From Pseudisothecium myosuroides (taxonomy: Eukaryota; Streptophyta; Bryopsida; Hypnales; Lembophyllaceae): DNA of 64,000 nt. The stretch lies in contig OX637289.1 in NCBI GenBank assembly GCA_951799445.1, forward strand, positions 30,566,245 to 30,630,244. Reading direction: 5' to 3'. The notes under the pieces were generated by a model. It was not told where the DNA came from. It did no database searches and saw only the letters and a list, made by a program, of their open reading frames with translations. A program made the translations under genes and the position numbers. This document shows positions 1 to 11,473 of the stretch, one piece after another (position 1 is the stretch's first letter; every line of letters begins with the position of its first letter).

Positions 1-331
1 CTCTTATTCGATTTTTCAAATTCTGCAACAGTGGTCAGTGTTGACGTTGTTTTATAACCTTCTTGCAGCAGATGTGGCTGTTGGGGACATCTTTTGTGTT
101 AAAATGACCCCTCCATATTGGAAATTCAATAATAGAGCATTGCGTTAAATAAGTAACCAGGATCAAAATACCTTCTTTCTCATACTGAAACTCCGTTTCT
201 CCTTTACTCAAAAACATTGGTTTTACTGCAAAAGGATTAAATCTCGAAGCAGTCAATCTTAGCATTCTACCAAGACTGAGCTCAAAAATCGTTAACTTCC
301 TTTGATTAGTTCTCATCTTGCAACTACAATA
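1..331. other. Intergenic left edge, no gene recognised
   Basis: AT-rich DNA. A 93-codon open frame on the minus strand (35-316) resembles no family I know and has no clear promoter or splice partners, so I do not call it a gene. It lies downstream of the minus-strand carrier gene and may hold that gene's 3' flank. Confidence 0.4.
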
Positions 332-475
332 ATTTATCCTATTAGTGAGAGCGCCCTACATTAGTGTCACTACAAAATATTCTTTCTACGGAAATCAGTA
401 AAATTCAGTAACATTTCCGCTTGCACTAATTTAAAATACAGACGTTGGTAAATTAGTCACACTAATAGGATAAAT
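332..475. mobile_element. Short inverted-repeat MITE, copy 1
   Basis: About 144 bp bounded by near-perfect inverted termini: ATTTATCCTATTAGTG on the left and CACTAATAGGATAAAT on the right. A homologous copy in opposite orientation lies at about 10675-10824 inside the first introns of the SMP/C2 gene. Both share internal blocks such as TTTTGTAGTGACACT and AAATTAGTGCA (read on the matching strand). It ends about 20 bp from the carrier stop codon, so it may supply 3'UTR or polyadenylation sequence. Superfamily not assigned; the flanking duplication is unclear. Confidence 0.75.
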
Positions 476-495
476 CAGTGCAAAGATGGATGAGT

Positions 496-3400
496 TCAAG
501 AACTTGGAATGAGCCATTTCATGAGCTGGTCATAGGTAGTGAAACAGATCATTACTGAGGGTGCAACCCACAACATTCGCGATGTCATACCCCTTGCAAA
601 GCCAGTCATTCCTTCATCCCTGTAAATCACTTTGGCTGCATCCCAAGCGCCAGAATACTGCGTTCTGCTAATCACATTGCTCTTCCCTTGTACTTGTATT
701 CTAGTTTTGATCACATCCTGCAATATTCCAATACATCAAAGAATTTCTCAATATGCAACAACACAAAGTAGAAATCATACCCTACGTTATTGAACAGTAG
801 ACATATGTTTAGAAATTTACTAGAAATAGAACGGAGCCTGTGCAATGCACCACCACCGAAAAAGGTTTCATCAAGTTGCAAGGTTTCATTGAGAAGATGT
901 TTGGATGTCATTAGGGATTAGTAAGAACAAAAGAAAGAATTTTTTTTTTGTGGAGGAGAATGTGAGAGATGAAATCATGACACAATTTGCATTAATATAA
1001 GAGATTGACTATTAGCTTCCAAAGTGGACTCTTTCTATGTTAAGCTTGGGCACCTCGGGACTAAAGTGTAAAAGAAGAGGGTGAAGGGGAACACTCACCA
1101 TGGGATTTGTCAAAGCAGCAGCAATGGCAGAAGGGAAGAACGCGCTCCCGAGTTCATATTGAAGTTCAAGCTTCTCAATGGATGGGGCTCCCGAGAGCTG
1201 TGCACACGCGTGCTTGCTGGCTTCCCAGAGTGGCATGAACACCGCATTGAATGGGACACACAGCATTTGGTTCAAGAGAAAGCCTCGGTACAGGGCGCGC
1301 ACTCCTTCCATGCGGTAGATGCTTTGGGCAGTGTGGAGGGAACCCTGCAAGAATTGAACACAAGGAATGCGACATTATAATTCCACTACGTTCTTATTGT
1401 GGGTGTCAAACTCCTCAAGGGATTTCGAATTCACTAGGGGTCATACCAATCCACGGTTGAGAAGCCTCTCCAATCACTGTTAATAAAAAGAATTATTAGC
1501 TGAGGTCGTTGATTGTGGAGAATAAGTATCCTTTTTCCTACCACCAAGCCACGGTGACTGCACATTGCAACTTCAACTCGAAAATCAGGAGGTGATCCAG
1601 ATCCTGTTCCAGAAATCTCTTGTAAAAAGAAACTAAGAACGGTATTTAATAGCATCAGACACCATTTGCAGCCTAGTATTTTGTTGCTCAGTTTTTCAAG
1701 AAAACTAACGCTTAATCATGAATAGTATACCATAAAGTTTGACATCCACGTTAAGCAACTTGAGAAGACTCTGCAAAATTGGTTCTGACCATGAATATAT
1801 TCTCCATTGACCCCAAAAGTGGTTGATTCCATATCCATAGGACTTGAGATAAATCGTTCAGGGAGCTTCAAGGTAACAAAATGTAACAGTAGAAAGAATG
1901 AATCATAAGCCACATTTTTACAAATACAAAATGTGTTTCAAATCGACTATTAACTTCCAAAGTGAGATTTCTAATTTTTAGCTTGGGCATCTCAGAGGTT
2001 AATGATTCATATTCTATCTACAAATTTCCCAAAAGCCCAAAGAGCTTAGGGTTAAGATCCTACCATGTAAGAGCCTGCACAGGCAGTCTGAACCATCTGC
2101 CGTTGCCGAATTACCTCCACAGGCACAGCTATTATTGATTGCGCAAAAGTGGCAATTATCCCACTTCCAAACTGTACCACGTGATTATCCTGTCCACCTG
2201 CGCATGAGGAAAACAAAAAATAAAACAAGTGTGAAAGAGGATAAAAAAACCATTGTGAAGGATATTTGTGTGGCACATTTATTCAGTCAAAGAAAGATAA
2301 CTCAGCATTCTCTATGCAATAAGGTAGAAGGCCTGTTGTGGCCACATTTCTACTGTGGCAGTCTAGAGCTTCATTTTGGCGATGCAGGTGGTGTACAATG
2401 AGATATTCAGACACAAAGGGTGTGAACCGAGTGTAATACCACAAACAAATCACAATTTCAAACTTCTATTCCTTCTCATTTTCGTTTGCCTTCGTATGGC
2501 ATCTGTAAGTTCTACTAAAAAGTCAGATCACTCATGAAAGACATATTAGGCATTTTTAACAGAGGCACACTGATGATCCTAAACCCCAAGTTCAAATGAC
2601 GATCATGGCAGCAGGCGCTTTGCAAGATTATATTTGATCAGCAAAGGGGTTTAGACTCTAGCCTTTAGGCTTTCACACTTGACCTAAACTTGTGATCCCT
2701 TCTGGGAGCTCCAATTTGAAAGCATGAGGCTCAAGTGGAGTAGAGACAATCAAATACCTGGAAGAAGCCTTTTGATGGTTTGGTACGTTGTCATGTACAA
2801 GGCTGTCGAAGAAACTCCCAACATGACCGTAGCGTAGCCCTTGTAGAAAGTTCGCCAGCCCTCGTTGACCGCGATGGCCCGAATGGCATGCAGTGGCCCT
2901 CCATACATGTACAAGGCTCCTGTCGATTCCCAACATCCACTTCCTTGTACCTGCTTCAAAAACTTAATTTCTTAGCGGCAACTAAAACCCTCACCTCCGC
3001 GCTCCAACCTAAACCCCAATTTCTTACCCTAATTTCTTTGCTGCAACTAAACCCTGATTTCCTCGTGCCAACCAACCCTAAACTCCAATATCTTAGATTC
3101 AACTTAATCTGAATGCATTACAAGTGTGCTACAAGAAACGAGGTTGAGGCGAATGTGGGAGATACTCTCGAATGTAAATCACGAGAAGGTCATAATTACG
3201 AGAGGCTTGAGGGTTCTTAGTTTCATTTAAAACCCTGATTTCCTCGATCCAACCTAAACCTTAGCATCTTAGACTCAACTAAATTTGAATGCTTAGTGCT
3301 ACAGTCAACGAGAGTGAGGCAAATGTGCAAGATAATCTTAAATTTCAATTAGAGAAGGTCACAAAACAAAGATATTTGCATGTTCACCGTTTCAACCCAA

Positions 3401-3631
3401 ACCCTAATTTCGAAATTCCAAACTAAACCCCCAAATTCTTCGTTCCAACCTACAAATCCATTCCACTGACGAATGGCAATTACACTGTGAGAACTGTACC
3501 TGGAGTCTCGATTTCACGGTCATCATGGGGTACATGAGCCCATCCGCCAGGCCACCGGAAATGGCACCTGCGAGCATCCGCTTCCCCAAAACATACTCTT
3601 CAGCAACATTTCCACTTCCCACCTCCGCCAT
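496..3631 (-). CDS. Mitochondrial carrier family (SLC25) protein
   Basis: Predicted inner-membrane solute carrier of 308 aa, the usual family length. Exons on the minus strand: 3500-3631, 2758-2950, 2064-2197, 1099-1344 and 496-717. All introns are GT/AG and the summed length (927 nt) is in frame. The three tandem carrier repeats are visible. The family motif PX[D/E]XX[K/R] appears as PMMTVK (P35-K40), PVEVIR (P134-R139) and PMDVIK (P234-K239). The second and third are canonical; the first has Met at the acidic position. Each is followed by a loop and the typical helix-end pattern (GWRTFYKGY, GVRALYRGF, GMTGFARGM). The start is the first in-frame ATG, followed by a short hydrophilic N-terminus. 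It is distantly like plant SLC25A44-type carriers, but the substrate cannot be assigned. Intron 1 (2951-3499) holds a tandem duplication. Confidence 0.9.
3049..3362. repeat. Tandem duplication in carrier intron 1 (period about 181 bp)
   Basis: Two diverged copies, 3049-3193 and 3230-3362. Both begin AAACCCTGATTTCCTCG, continue with CTTAGA-TTCAACT and GAGG-GAATGTG-type blocks, and end in AGAGAAGGTCA or GAGAAGGTCA. Several telo-box-like AAACCCTAA strings surround them (2980-3420). The copies lie wholly in the intron, so the protein is unaffected. Confidence 0.75.
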
Positions 3632-5500
3632 TCAATTCCTCGCTTGCACTGCAACAATGACCGGTTGGCGCCAATTGGATCAACCTCTAGCAACATGCCT
3701 GAATTTGCACCACACCATCGCGCACGAAATCGGAGGCGTTCGTGAAGAATCTGCAGCAGCAGCGAACGCATTCTCCGTTCTTCAGAAAACTAGAAAATGC
3801 ATCAAGGTTCTTAACCTTCAGTAGCTTGCACACTCACTGACACTCTGCCTTGGCTCTAATATAGATGGTGTGGAATATTCTACACTCAATAGTATTTCAT
3901 GAGCAGTTAAGTGGACAGGTGGAGACTCAATGTGATGAACATGGTGCATGAAGTAAAGGCAATGGGCATGAAGGCTGCTGAATGTTAAGTTAAGGTTTTT
4001 TAGGGTTTATTGTTTAGGATACATAACTCAACTTAAATTAATGACTCCTAGAGTTTGAATATTTTGAGACTAATTGGATGAGTTTGGAGAGAATTGTGTC
4101 TTCTAGGAGGTCAAAAAATTGATTCTCTTAGATTACATGGTTCTAACAATAGACGTTTTCAAACTCTGGAAATAGGTTTTTGACACTATGCTCTCATTCA
4201 TAGAAGTTGTTTGTTATAGTTAAGAAATTTGTAGGGGTTGAGTTTGCAAACAAGTAGCAAGGATGTGTAGTTCCATTAGAGAATCATGAAATTACATAGG
4301 GCCAGTTTACATTTATTTGAATACAACATTGTTGGAATTGCGGATAGTATCCTAGCATCATCTATTAAGATTAAAGGATAATGTAATAGGCACTTTATAT
4401 TATTTATTGGAAGTCATTAAGAGTCAAAATTTGAAGATAGAAAGAATATAACAATTTCAATAAATATCAATGGCATACCTAAAATTTATACTATGTATCA
4501 TTTTCAAACATCTTGTAATGTACTTCTAAAATTTAGGAGGTGTGTACAATGTATTGGATTTAGATATGGTAATGTAGTAGTTGCATGTGCTCACGATCAA
4601 CTTCAAACCTCTATACAGTAGAACCTCTCTTAGTGCATAGTGTTGGGACTATGCACTAAGAGAGGTTTATGCATTTGGAGAGGTGCAATAATGTTCACTG
4701 CCTAACATGGCTTCTAACTTCAGGGCCTCCAACCACTGTTCAACAATAAAGGCTTCAAAGTACAATTTCTCTTAGTGCATATTATGCACTATCAGAGTAT
4801 GCACTAAGAGAGGTTCTATTGTATCTCTCATTGTGTACCTCCAATCTTTGAATTTTGTTTAAAAAAACAAGTCTATGGGGAAGCAATTAATTTTGGAATG
4901 ATAGGGTGTACTCCAATGATTATAAATTACACATACTTATTGGAAGTCAAAGGAAAAACACAACATAAATCTTTGAGTTGAATTCAAAGGAAATCTCTAT
5001 TATGCTATGCCAATCAGAGACACCATTACACAGAAAATTTTAACATGTAGATACAAAAACAAACAGCAGACTTCAAGGCACATGAAATCAAACTGCAATG
5101 GCAGTTGAATAATAAAAATAATAAAATAAATTTGTTACAGATGGAAGAGATCAGCTCAAGTTCTGCAGGGATAAACCCTGGAATCATACTAAAACCAATG
5201 AGCCTCAAGTAACTTTACAGTGAGTTAGCAACTGATATTGTAACAATGGCTCCAGGAGAATGCTACCACCAACTAAAGCTCCTCCCTATTTTCTTCTTCT
5301 GTAGTGCTTTGCTTGATAAATATGATAGCCACATTGTGCAGTTGAGCAGTAAAGAGTTGAATGTTTATGGTACAACAGAAGAGGAGTAACATTGGCCCAA
5401 AAACCAAGGTGAATAAAGAGTCTGTTTGGGATAGTTTTACTAACCATGCCAGAAGGGCATAGGTAGCAGATGCAACCCTTGATAGTACAACATACATACC
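3632..5500. other. Intergenic region between carrier 5' end and SMP/C2 3' end
   Basis: The first part should hold the carrier promoter. At 3848 a segment beginning CCTTGGCTCTA and carrying GGTGTGGAATATTCTACAC matches the left end of the MITE at 13473-13622, but no right end is visible here, so it is a fragment. The Emigrant-like MITE at 4616-4821 is listed separately. The rest, to 5500, is AT-rich. The segment just before 5500 should be the SMP/C2 3'UTR; the sequence right after its stop (5501) reads GAG|GTATGT on the minus strand and could be a 3'UTR intron. Confidence 0.5.
4616..4821. mobile_element. Emigrant/Lemi-like (pogo-type) MITE, copy 1
   Basis: 206 bp with inverted termini CAGTAGAACCTCTCTTAGTG and CTAAGAGAGGTTCTATTG, flanked by TA on both sides (4614-4615 and 4822-4823). 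The CAGTA-AACCTCT end and TA target match the plant Emigrant/Lemi1 group of Tc1/mariner (pogo) elements. Internal palindromic repetition of the GTGCATA-TATGCAC block is also present. Other copies: 16416-16667 and 39784-39958. Confidence 0.85.
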
Positions 5501-8500
5501 TCATTGTTGTGGTCTGTCAAGGCCTTGCTTCTCATGGATGGTCTTGAGAAGTGAAGGAGAGGGGTCTAACCGCATCGACTTCGACAAGCCTCCTTTAGAG
5601 ACTATCTTCTTACTATGAGAGTCTTGTCGGCAAGACTTGCTGCGACCACAAGGAAGAATGCTGTGGCCATTGTCAGTGGTCGTAACATTGTCCTCTGGGT
5701 GAAGGAGCAATTCCTTGACTATGTCCTGTGGCTCTTTCCTGAAGGATTGCGACGCAGAGGTGTCGCTCGGGTCATATGACTCATACTCAGGTTGGTGATG
5801 TTCCGAGACGGTATTCGGCTTGCTACTACCTCGACTAGTTCGTCGCTTTGGCCGTTTGGTGATGCTCTTCCACCATGAATTCTTGGAGTTCTGCTTCTCG
5901 GGTTCTTGTTTCCTTTTTGAACTGAAAATCAGCTCCCTGGAGAAACTAGAACCCTTAACCTCCTGATGAGGTTGTGGTTCGGTCGAATTAATGTTATTGT
6001 GCCCATGGCCCAAGTCAGGGGTCTTCATTGCTTCTCGATTCTCGCTAAGGATGGTTTCCAGCTTCAGAGGACGGATGTCCCCAAGAGGAGGCTCTCTAGA
6101 AGGCATCTCAGGGGACAACAAATTCAAATTCAAGGCACCATGGTAAATTTTAAGCTCTGTGGAATGGTCCAAGCTGCTGGAATATCCTGAATGTTCACTC
6201 AAAGTCATCTCTCTCTCGGGTGGCGAGATTTCCTGGGAGACTTTACTCGTGGTTCGTTTCCTAAGTCCCAGGATGCTCATCATAGATCGCTTCACTTTAG
6301 CATCATCTTTGGATTCAAATGCGGCCTTTTCGTTTTTTGGCTTCCGCGTACCGGTGGTTTGGGGGTCAGAAAAATACAAAGGCTCCTCCTCTCCCGGAAA
6401 TTCTATTGAGAAGGCACCATCCGTACCGTAGGGCATTTTTATGATCTCACTGCTCCCACCCTCTTCGCTTGCTTCATGGGGCGCAGCGACATCTTCAGTT
6501 GATGTACTCCGAGTATGGATTAGGGGAGCACTTATGGTAGTGGCGGCGGCAGATATAGGTGGTGAAATGCTTTCAAGGTCTCGAGTTGTTGGCTGCAATC
6601 AACAGAGACAAAATCAATTCGCACGCTTGAAACCAAACACGTAGAAAAGTAGAATATAAACAAGAAGTGGGACCAAATTTTGAGAAATCAAATTTCTAGA
6701 CTTCATAAAAAAATGGATAAAATGTCTTGTCCAGACAAACGTAGATTGACCATTAAATTTAATACCTGAGATCCGATGCTTGCAGCTGGCTCCTCCACAC
6801 CCTGAGAGTTTTCCACTGTAATGGCAACTCGTATCCAACCCGTTGCAACATGACGATCATTCTCAAGCCTTAATTTCTTCACATGGCGCTCCCCATTCCG
6901 GTAATCGTTGACTGGTACGCTGCATATCCTGCGCACACACACAAATCCTTGCTTTAAAACTCAAAGGGATTTATAATAAGCACCAAATATGGATCACGAG
7001 CACTATCGCCTCAAAAATGAACTGACACGGCTCGTGCTGCATGAATGGACTCACCAGCCATATGAGGATATTCAAATGAAGCCACTGGCCATTAGTGAGA
7101 AGACAGATCTCATTTCCTAATACTGGGTTGACCATCTTCGTCTGAAAAAAAGGAATGCGAAATGCTATAAAGGCGTACGATGCCCAGGATCTTCGCATGC
7201 GGTAGAGAAACATACCCAAGCTGACGTTGGCCTTGGATCTTCCTCTTGGAGATCACTTGCAAGGTTAGCAGGTTTGGTAACGCCCAGTTCACGATGGGAA
7301 TACGCTGCACCTCATTTTCCCAAACTGGATCGAGCGTCTTTGCTTGACTCTTCGTTTTTAGTTTGTGTATCCCCAGTGTCACTTCTACAAAGGGATCAGG
7401 CAAACCTGCAAATATCATCATAAATCGGAATTCAAGACTTTGAAATAAAAGGACAGTATGTTGTATCATGCTCACACCGGCCATGAATTGAACAAATAGA
7501 AGCAATTTGTAAACGTCAAGAAGTAAACAAGCATGATGCAAGTCTACAAAGATGGATCAAGTGGAACAGAAACAGGACAGTAAATAGGTTACAACTTTAC
7601 CTGCACCATTTGGAGGCTTCAGGTCACCAGCCTCCAAAATCTCCACCAGCACTATTTGTGAAAAACCTGACTTGGGTTCCACACTAAAAAATTCTTGCAA
7701 GCCTGGAACACAATTACCACGTTCTGTTATTATTAACCTTAAAAGAATTTCATTAGGAAGCGCAATAGTTTCGTAGCAATAACTCCTGCAAGGAGGAGGT
7801 TGAAGAGTTATGATCTACTCTACCTTGTCGAGGCATCTGGTCAGAGAACATCATGTTGCTCACAAGCTTCTCAAAATCGATGGTCAGCATGTACGGCTGC
7901 ACAAATACCACAACACTTCACTCAGAATGTAACCTCTGCAACTTCAACACTTCAGACACGCTCCATTAGAACCATGAGGTACAAATCAATTCATTGAGTG
8001 AAAACAGCAAACTGCAAACACTCTGGTAATTTAAGTGTTGATCAAGCTGCATACAAGCTTGGTGCAGACACTCACTGTTTAAAACAGATATTCCCTGAGA
8101 CAAACAGGGTATAGATTGGGGGATATTAACTAATATTATTTTGATAACCTTTATTATCTAGATTTCTAATATCTACATATTTGGTAGACCCAATACTGTT
8201 TATTATTGCATTTTTGGAGCAAATTTTACACTACAATAAACATGCTTTTGAAAGAAAAATGAGCCTTCGCTAGAAATAAAGAAACTCTAAGTTTTACTTG
8301 AAAATCATTAAGTGACCCCTTATATTCGGACTCACATAGTTTCCAATACTCCCCGTGACTCCCCCAGCATAAGAATCAACTGAAATGAACAGAACTGATA
8401 GAGTTACCTCAACGACTGATTGCTCAAGCGCTGTGCCCAACGTTTCCTCCTGAATCATCAGACCACCCAATATTTTAGACTAGAAGAGTCTCAATCGTGG

Positions 8501-11473
8501 ACAGATCCTAATTGACTAAACAAATGAGTAGATTTAGGGCAAACTACTTGGAAATCTAGATATGGATGCGATATAACCAGGCAGATATTATTTCAAAAGC
8601 AGGGGAGGCAGAGCAGGTATAATACCAGCCAGTTGGCAGCTCCTGGGATGAACCTCATGTCGGGACCATAGCTCCAGGGTCGTGCAGTCATGTCGACAAT
8701 GGGTGTATGTGCAAAGCTGAAGCGAACTCGCCCTATCACTGGCCATCCTTCCACAAACTTCACTGAAAACTTGACCTGAAACAACATACATTGAGAAAAG
8801 TGAATACTAATTGCGTTTATAATCTCAATATTAAGGGCCAACAACTGTTAAACATAAGAATTGAACACAGTGAAGAAACGCATCTAATAATTGTAAATCC
8901 TCAGAGCAAAAGTGTCATTAACTCCTATGTGCCCACGATAAGAATAGAAAGTGCACTTTGGAAGCTAATAGTCGATAATAGTAACTCTCAAAACATATTT
9001 ATATCATTCGAAAATGTAGGGTGTGATTTCTTCTTTCTAATGGTTTCCTTCCTTGAAACATCCTGAATGGTTTAATTCAACTATTACAGATATGCCAGTG
9101 GCCACTTGGGCAACTACGAGTTAACAAAAATGAATAAACTTTGCAGCAGTCAAAAACACAATAAAGACTCTAGAACCTACAACACAAAAATTGAGGAGAG
9201 GCTGCATTAAAAATTTTCTGGTACACACCATGCCCTTGATGTACAGTTTTGAAACGTAAAAGGTGATCTTCATTCCCTTCATTTGGACTGTCATCTCCGC
9301 ATTCATGTCCTTCCCAGACGAAAACTCCATATTTGCCTCAAAAACCTGCAAAGAAGAAAGGGATTCGTATTCACGTCATGTCCTCTTTTCACATCGACAT
9401 GTGACTTGCAGCAGACATAAGAAATGAAAAAAAAGAGCATTAAGCGACGAAAGTCGGTATTAACAGCATCAGGAGATCATAGTTACCACATCGTCACCAT
9501 CTTGGGGAGATGGCAGGGCACGTATCAGACTGAAATGGGGTGGAGTGCTTCCTAAATGGAGAGACTGCAGCGTCACTTCCTTCTGCAAAACCACAATCTT
9601 CTCTTGTCATTGTCCAATACAAATTCATTAAACCCTTCACGCCCAAATCTTTTTTGAAATTATGTACAGTTTTGCTTATGTCATTTTACAATTACGTCAG
9701 TTGCCTCAATTTCATCCAATAGGTTGTTTTAAATATTCAAGCATTACTTTGGATGAATAAGAAATTATTTGGGTAAAACATTGTCCTGAAAAACTCTGTT
9801 CATCATCCAGAATATGGGGAATTTGGAGCACTCAAGGGTTAACAAGTGCATGTGACTTTGGAAAAGTAAGATTCTTCTCAAGTAGTTCTTGCACAAAAAC
9901 GATCATCAAAGATATTGGAAACGAGGTGGACGATTGTCTACCCTCTACAGCTTTATTACCGTTTTCAAAAGTAATAGATAGGTGTAATGGAAAAATAAGC
10001 AGAAAAAAAGCCATCTGTGCACTTCAACGTAGAGCAGCAAGAAGGCCAGGATATCAACGCAAACGCACCACATACGAGGGCTTGAACCTCTTCAAAAACC
10101 ACGGCGCCATGGGTATGAAGAAATGCTTAGACGCAAATTTCTCCATGCTGATCGGCCACATCGCCTTCACGCCCTCGTTCATCCATCTCAATGATTCACC
10201 TTCGGTCATGGACTGCATGAGAAGAAGAATCACAGATTCCAATCGCTCAGAATTACTCCAAAACATACGTAAGGTAGAGGACACTCAAATTGCTAGGGAC
10301 CTGATCCCGTCCAATATATTGACACTTGTTACCAACACCAACTCACCTCTTCCACTACACCCAATTGGGATTCAATAAGCATGTGGAGTAAGCATGACTT
10401 GGCTAAACGTCTGTGGCCACTGACTTTTGAATGGAAATGGGGTTGTCTACTGACTTCAAAAGTAATTGAATACCTCCCAAATTGCATAAGAAATTTGCGC
10501 ATAGTGATACATAAATAAATCTCAATAGATCTGGATCTTGTAGTGATCTCCCAAAAATCACACTCGGACCAAATGCATAAAGTGGCGCTAATAGCATCCT
10601 CTACCTTACATATCGGAAATTAGTGATTCAACGAATGCCGTGACATTCGTTGTTCTAGCCTGCAGCTGCACTGCTTTATCCTATTAGTGAGTGTGAGACT
10701 AATCTACCAAAGTCACAATACTGTAAATTAGTGCAGGCTGAAATATTGCTATATTGCACTAAATTCCACAACAATAAACTTTTTGTAGTGACACTGATTT
10801 TTTGCCATCACTTATAGGACATATCAGTGTCCCGATCAGTGTTTATCAAGGAGGAGATCCAATTTGACCCAAAGCAGCAGCGCATACCTTTTTTGCGTTA
10901 ATTTTCTTCCTCTCTTCCACCTGAATTTGCACCCTCTCTCTCTCCGAATACCCCTTCTGAATCTGCAACCACATAAACCCAGGAAACGTAAATCATAACA
11001 GCTAGCGCACAGGGCCCATACCAATGAAGCCATTCTTTCTTATACCCAACTGATAGCCAAGGAACTAATAAAAGCGAAATGAAAGTCATTATTTCCAAGT
11101 CTGTCACGATCTCAAGCTCCTTCATTGCCATAAATCAACATCCGGTGCATTAACAATCATGCAAATGTTGATGTCTTGCACTTGTCCAAGCAAAAAAACA
11201 TGCTCACTATCAAGCCATTCTTACTTATAACCCAGTGATAGCCAAGGACTTGATAGGAAAGATTCATGCGGATGTTGAGGTTTTGCAATAACCTAAGCAA
11301 AGAAAGAGTCTCACCCAGAAAATATAGCTGAGAACGAGTCCCTGCAAGAGCAAGCTGAGGCTGAAGCCGAGAAAGGGAGTCATCAAAGTGACGACCAGCA
11401 CTGGCAACACGTGCAGCATGAACAGAACGAGGTCCATCACTTCCCGCTCTCTCCTCTCCACTGCCCCCTCCAT
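5501..11473 (-). CDS. SMP- and C2-domain membrane protein, NTMC2T6-like (800 aa)
   Basis: Likely ER-anchored lipid-transfer protein of membrane contact sites, close to the plant NTMC2 type 6 group. Exons on the minus strand: 11315-11473, 10888-10962, 10069-10212, 9487-9582, 9229-9345, 8626-8775, 8408-8449, 7824-7896, 7601-7702, 7216-7405, 6766-6928, 5501-6592. All use GT/AG; the sum is 2403 nt. Residues 1-53 hold two hydrophobic segments, 54-78 a charged linker, about 83-285 an SMP domain (ESLRWMNEGVKAMWPISMEK, APWFLKRFKP, VKFVEGWPVIGRV), and about 300-425 a C2 domain (VLVEILEAGDL, LPDPFVEVTL, GWIRVAITVEN). Residues 438-800 are a Ser/Thr- and basic-rich, probably disordered tail in one large exon. 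The C2 loop between TLQV and GQRQLG has no Asp, so calcium binding is doubtful. An open frame at 7055-7142 lies in an intron and breaks the phase if included. The start is the first ATG before the first membrane segment. Confidence 0.9.
10331..10470. repeat. Dispersed repeat shared with a NUDT9 intron
   Basis: This intron segment of the SMP/C2 gene shares GCATGACTTGGCTAAACG, TGTGGCCACT and TTTGAATGGAAATG in order with 61525-61670 in an intron of the NUDT9 gene. Type of element unknown; no clear ends. Confidence 0.55.
10675..10824. mobile_element. Short inverted-repeat MITE, copy 2
   Basis: Homologue of 332-475 in opposite orientation. The left terminus is TTTATCCTATTAGTG; the right one is degraded (CACTTATAGGACAT). 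It lies in an intron of the SMP/C2 gene. Confidence 0.65.
11027..11315. repeat. Tandem duplication in SMP/C2 intron 1, includes a second donor-like site
   Basis: Two related copies, about 11027-11211 and 11212-11315. Shared blocks are AAGCCATTCTT, CTGATAGCCAAGGA (GTGATAGCCAAGGA in the second) and CATGC-GATGTTGA. The second copy runs into the real exon 1 donor; the first ends in a decayed counterpart (TAGTGAGCATG on the minus strand). Confidence 0.65.

Noticed and set aside
7055..7142. Candidate extra exon of the SMP/C2 gene (TKMVNPVLGNEICLL frame)
   Set aside because: Including it breaks the reading frame, whereas joining 7216 directly to 6928 restores the C2 sequence LGICSVPVNDYRNGERH in phase.
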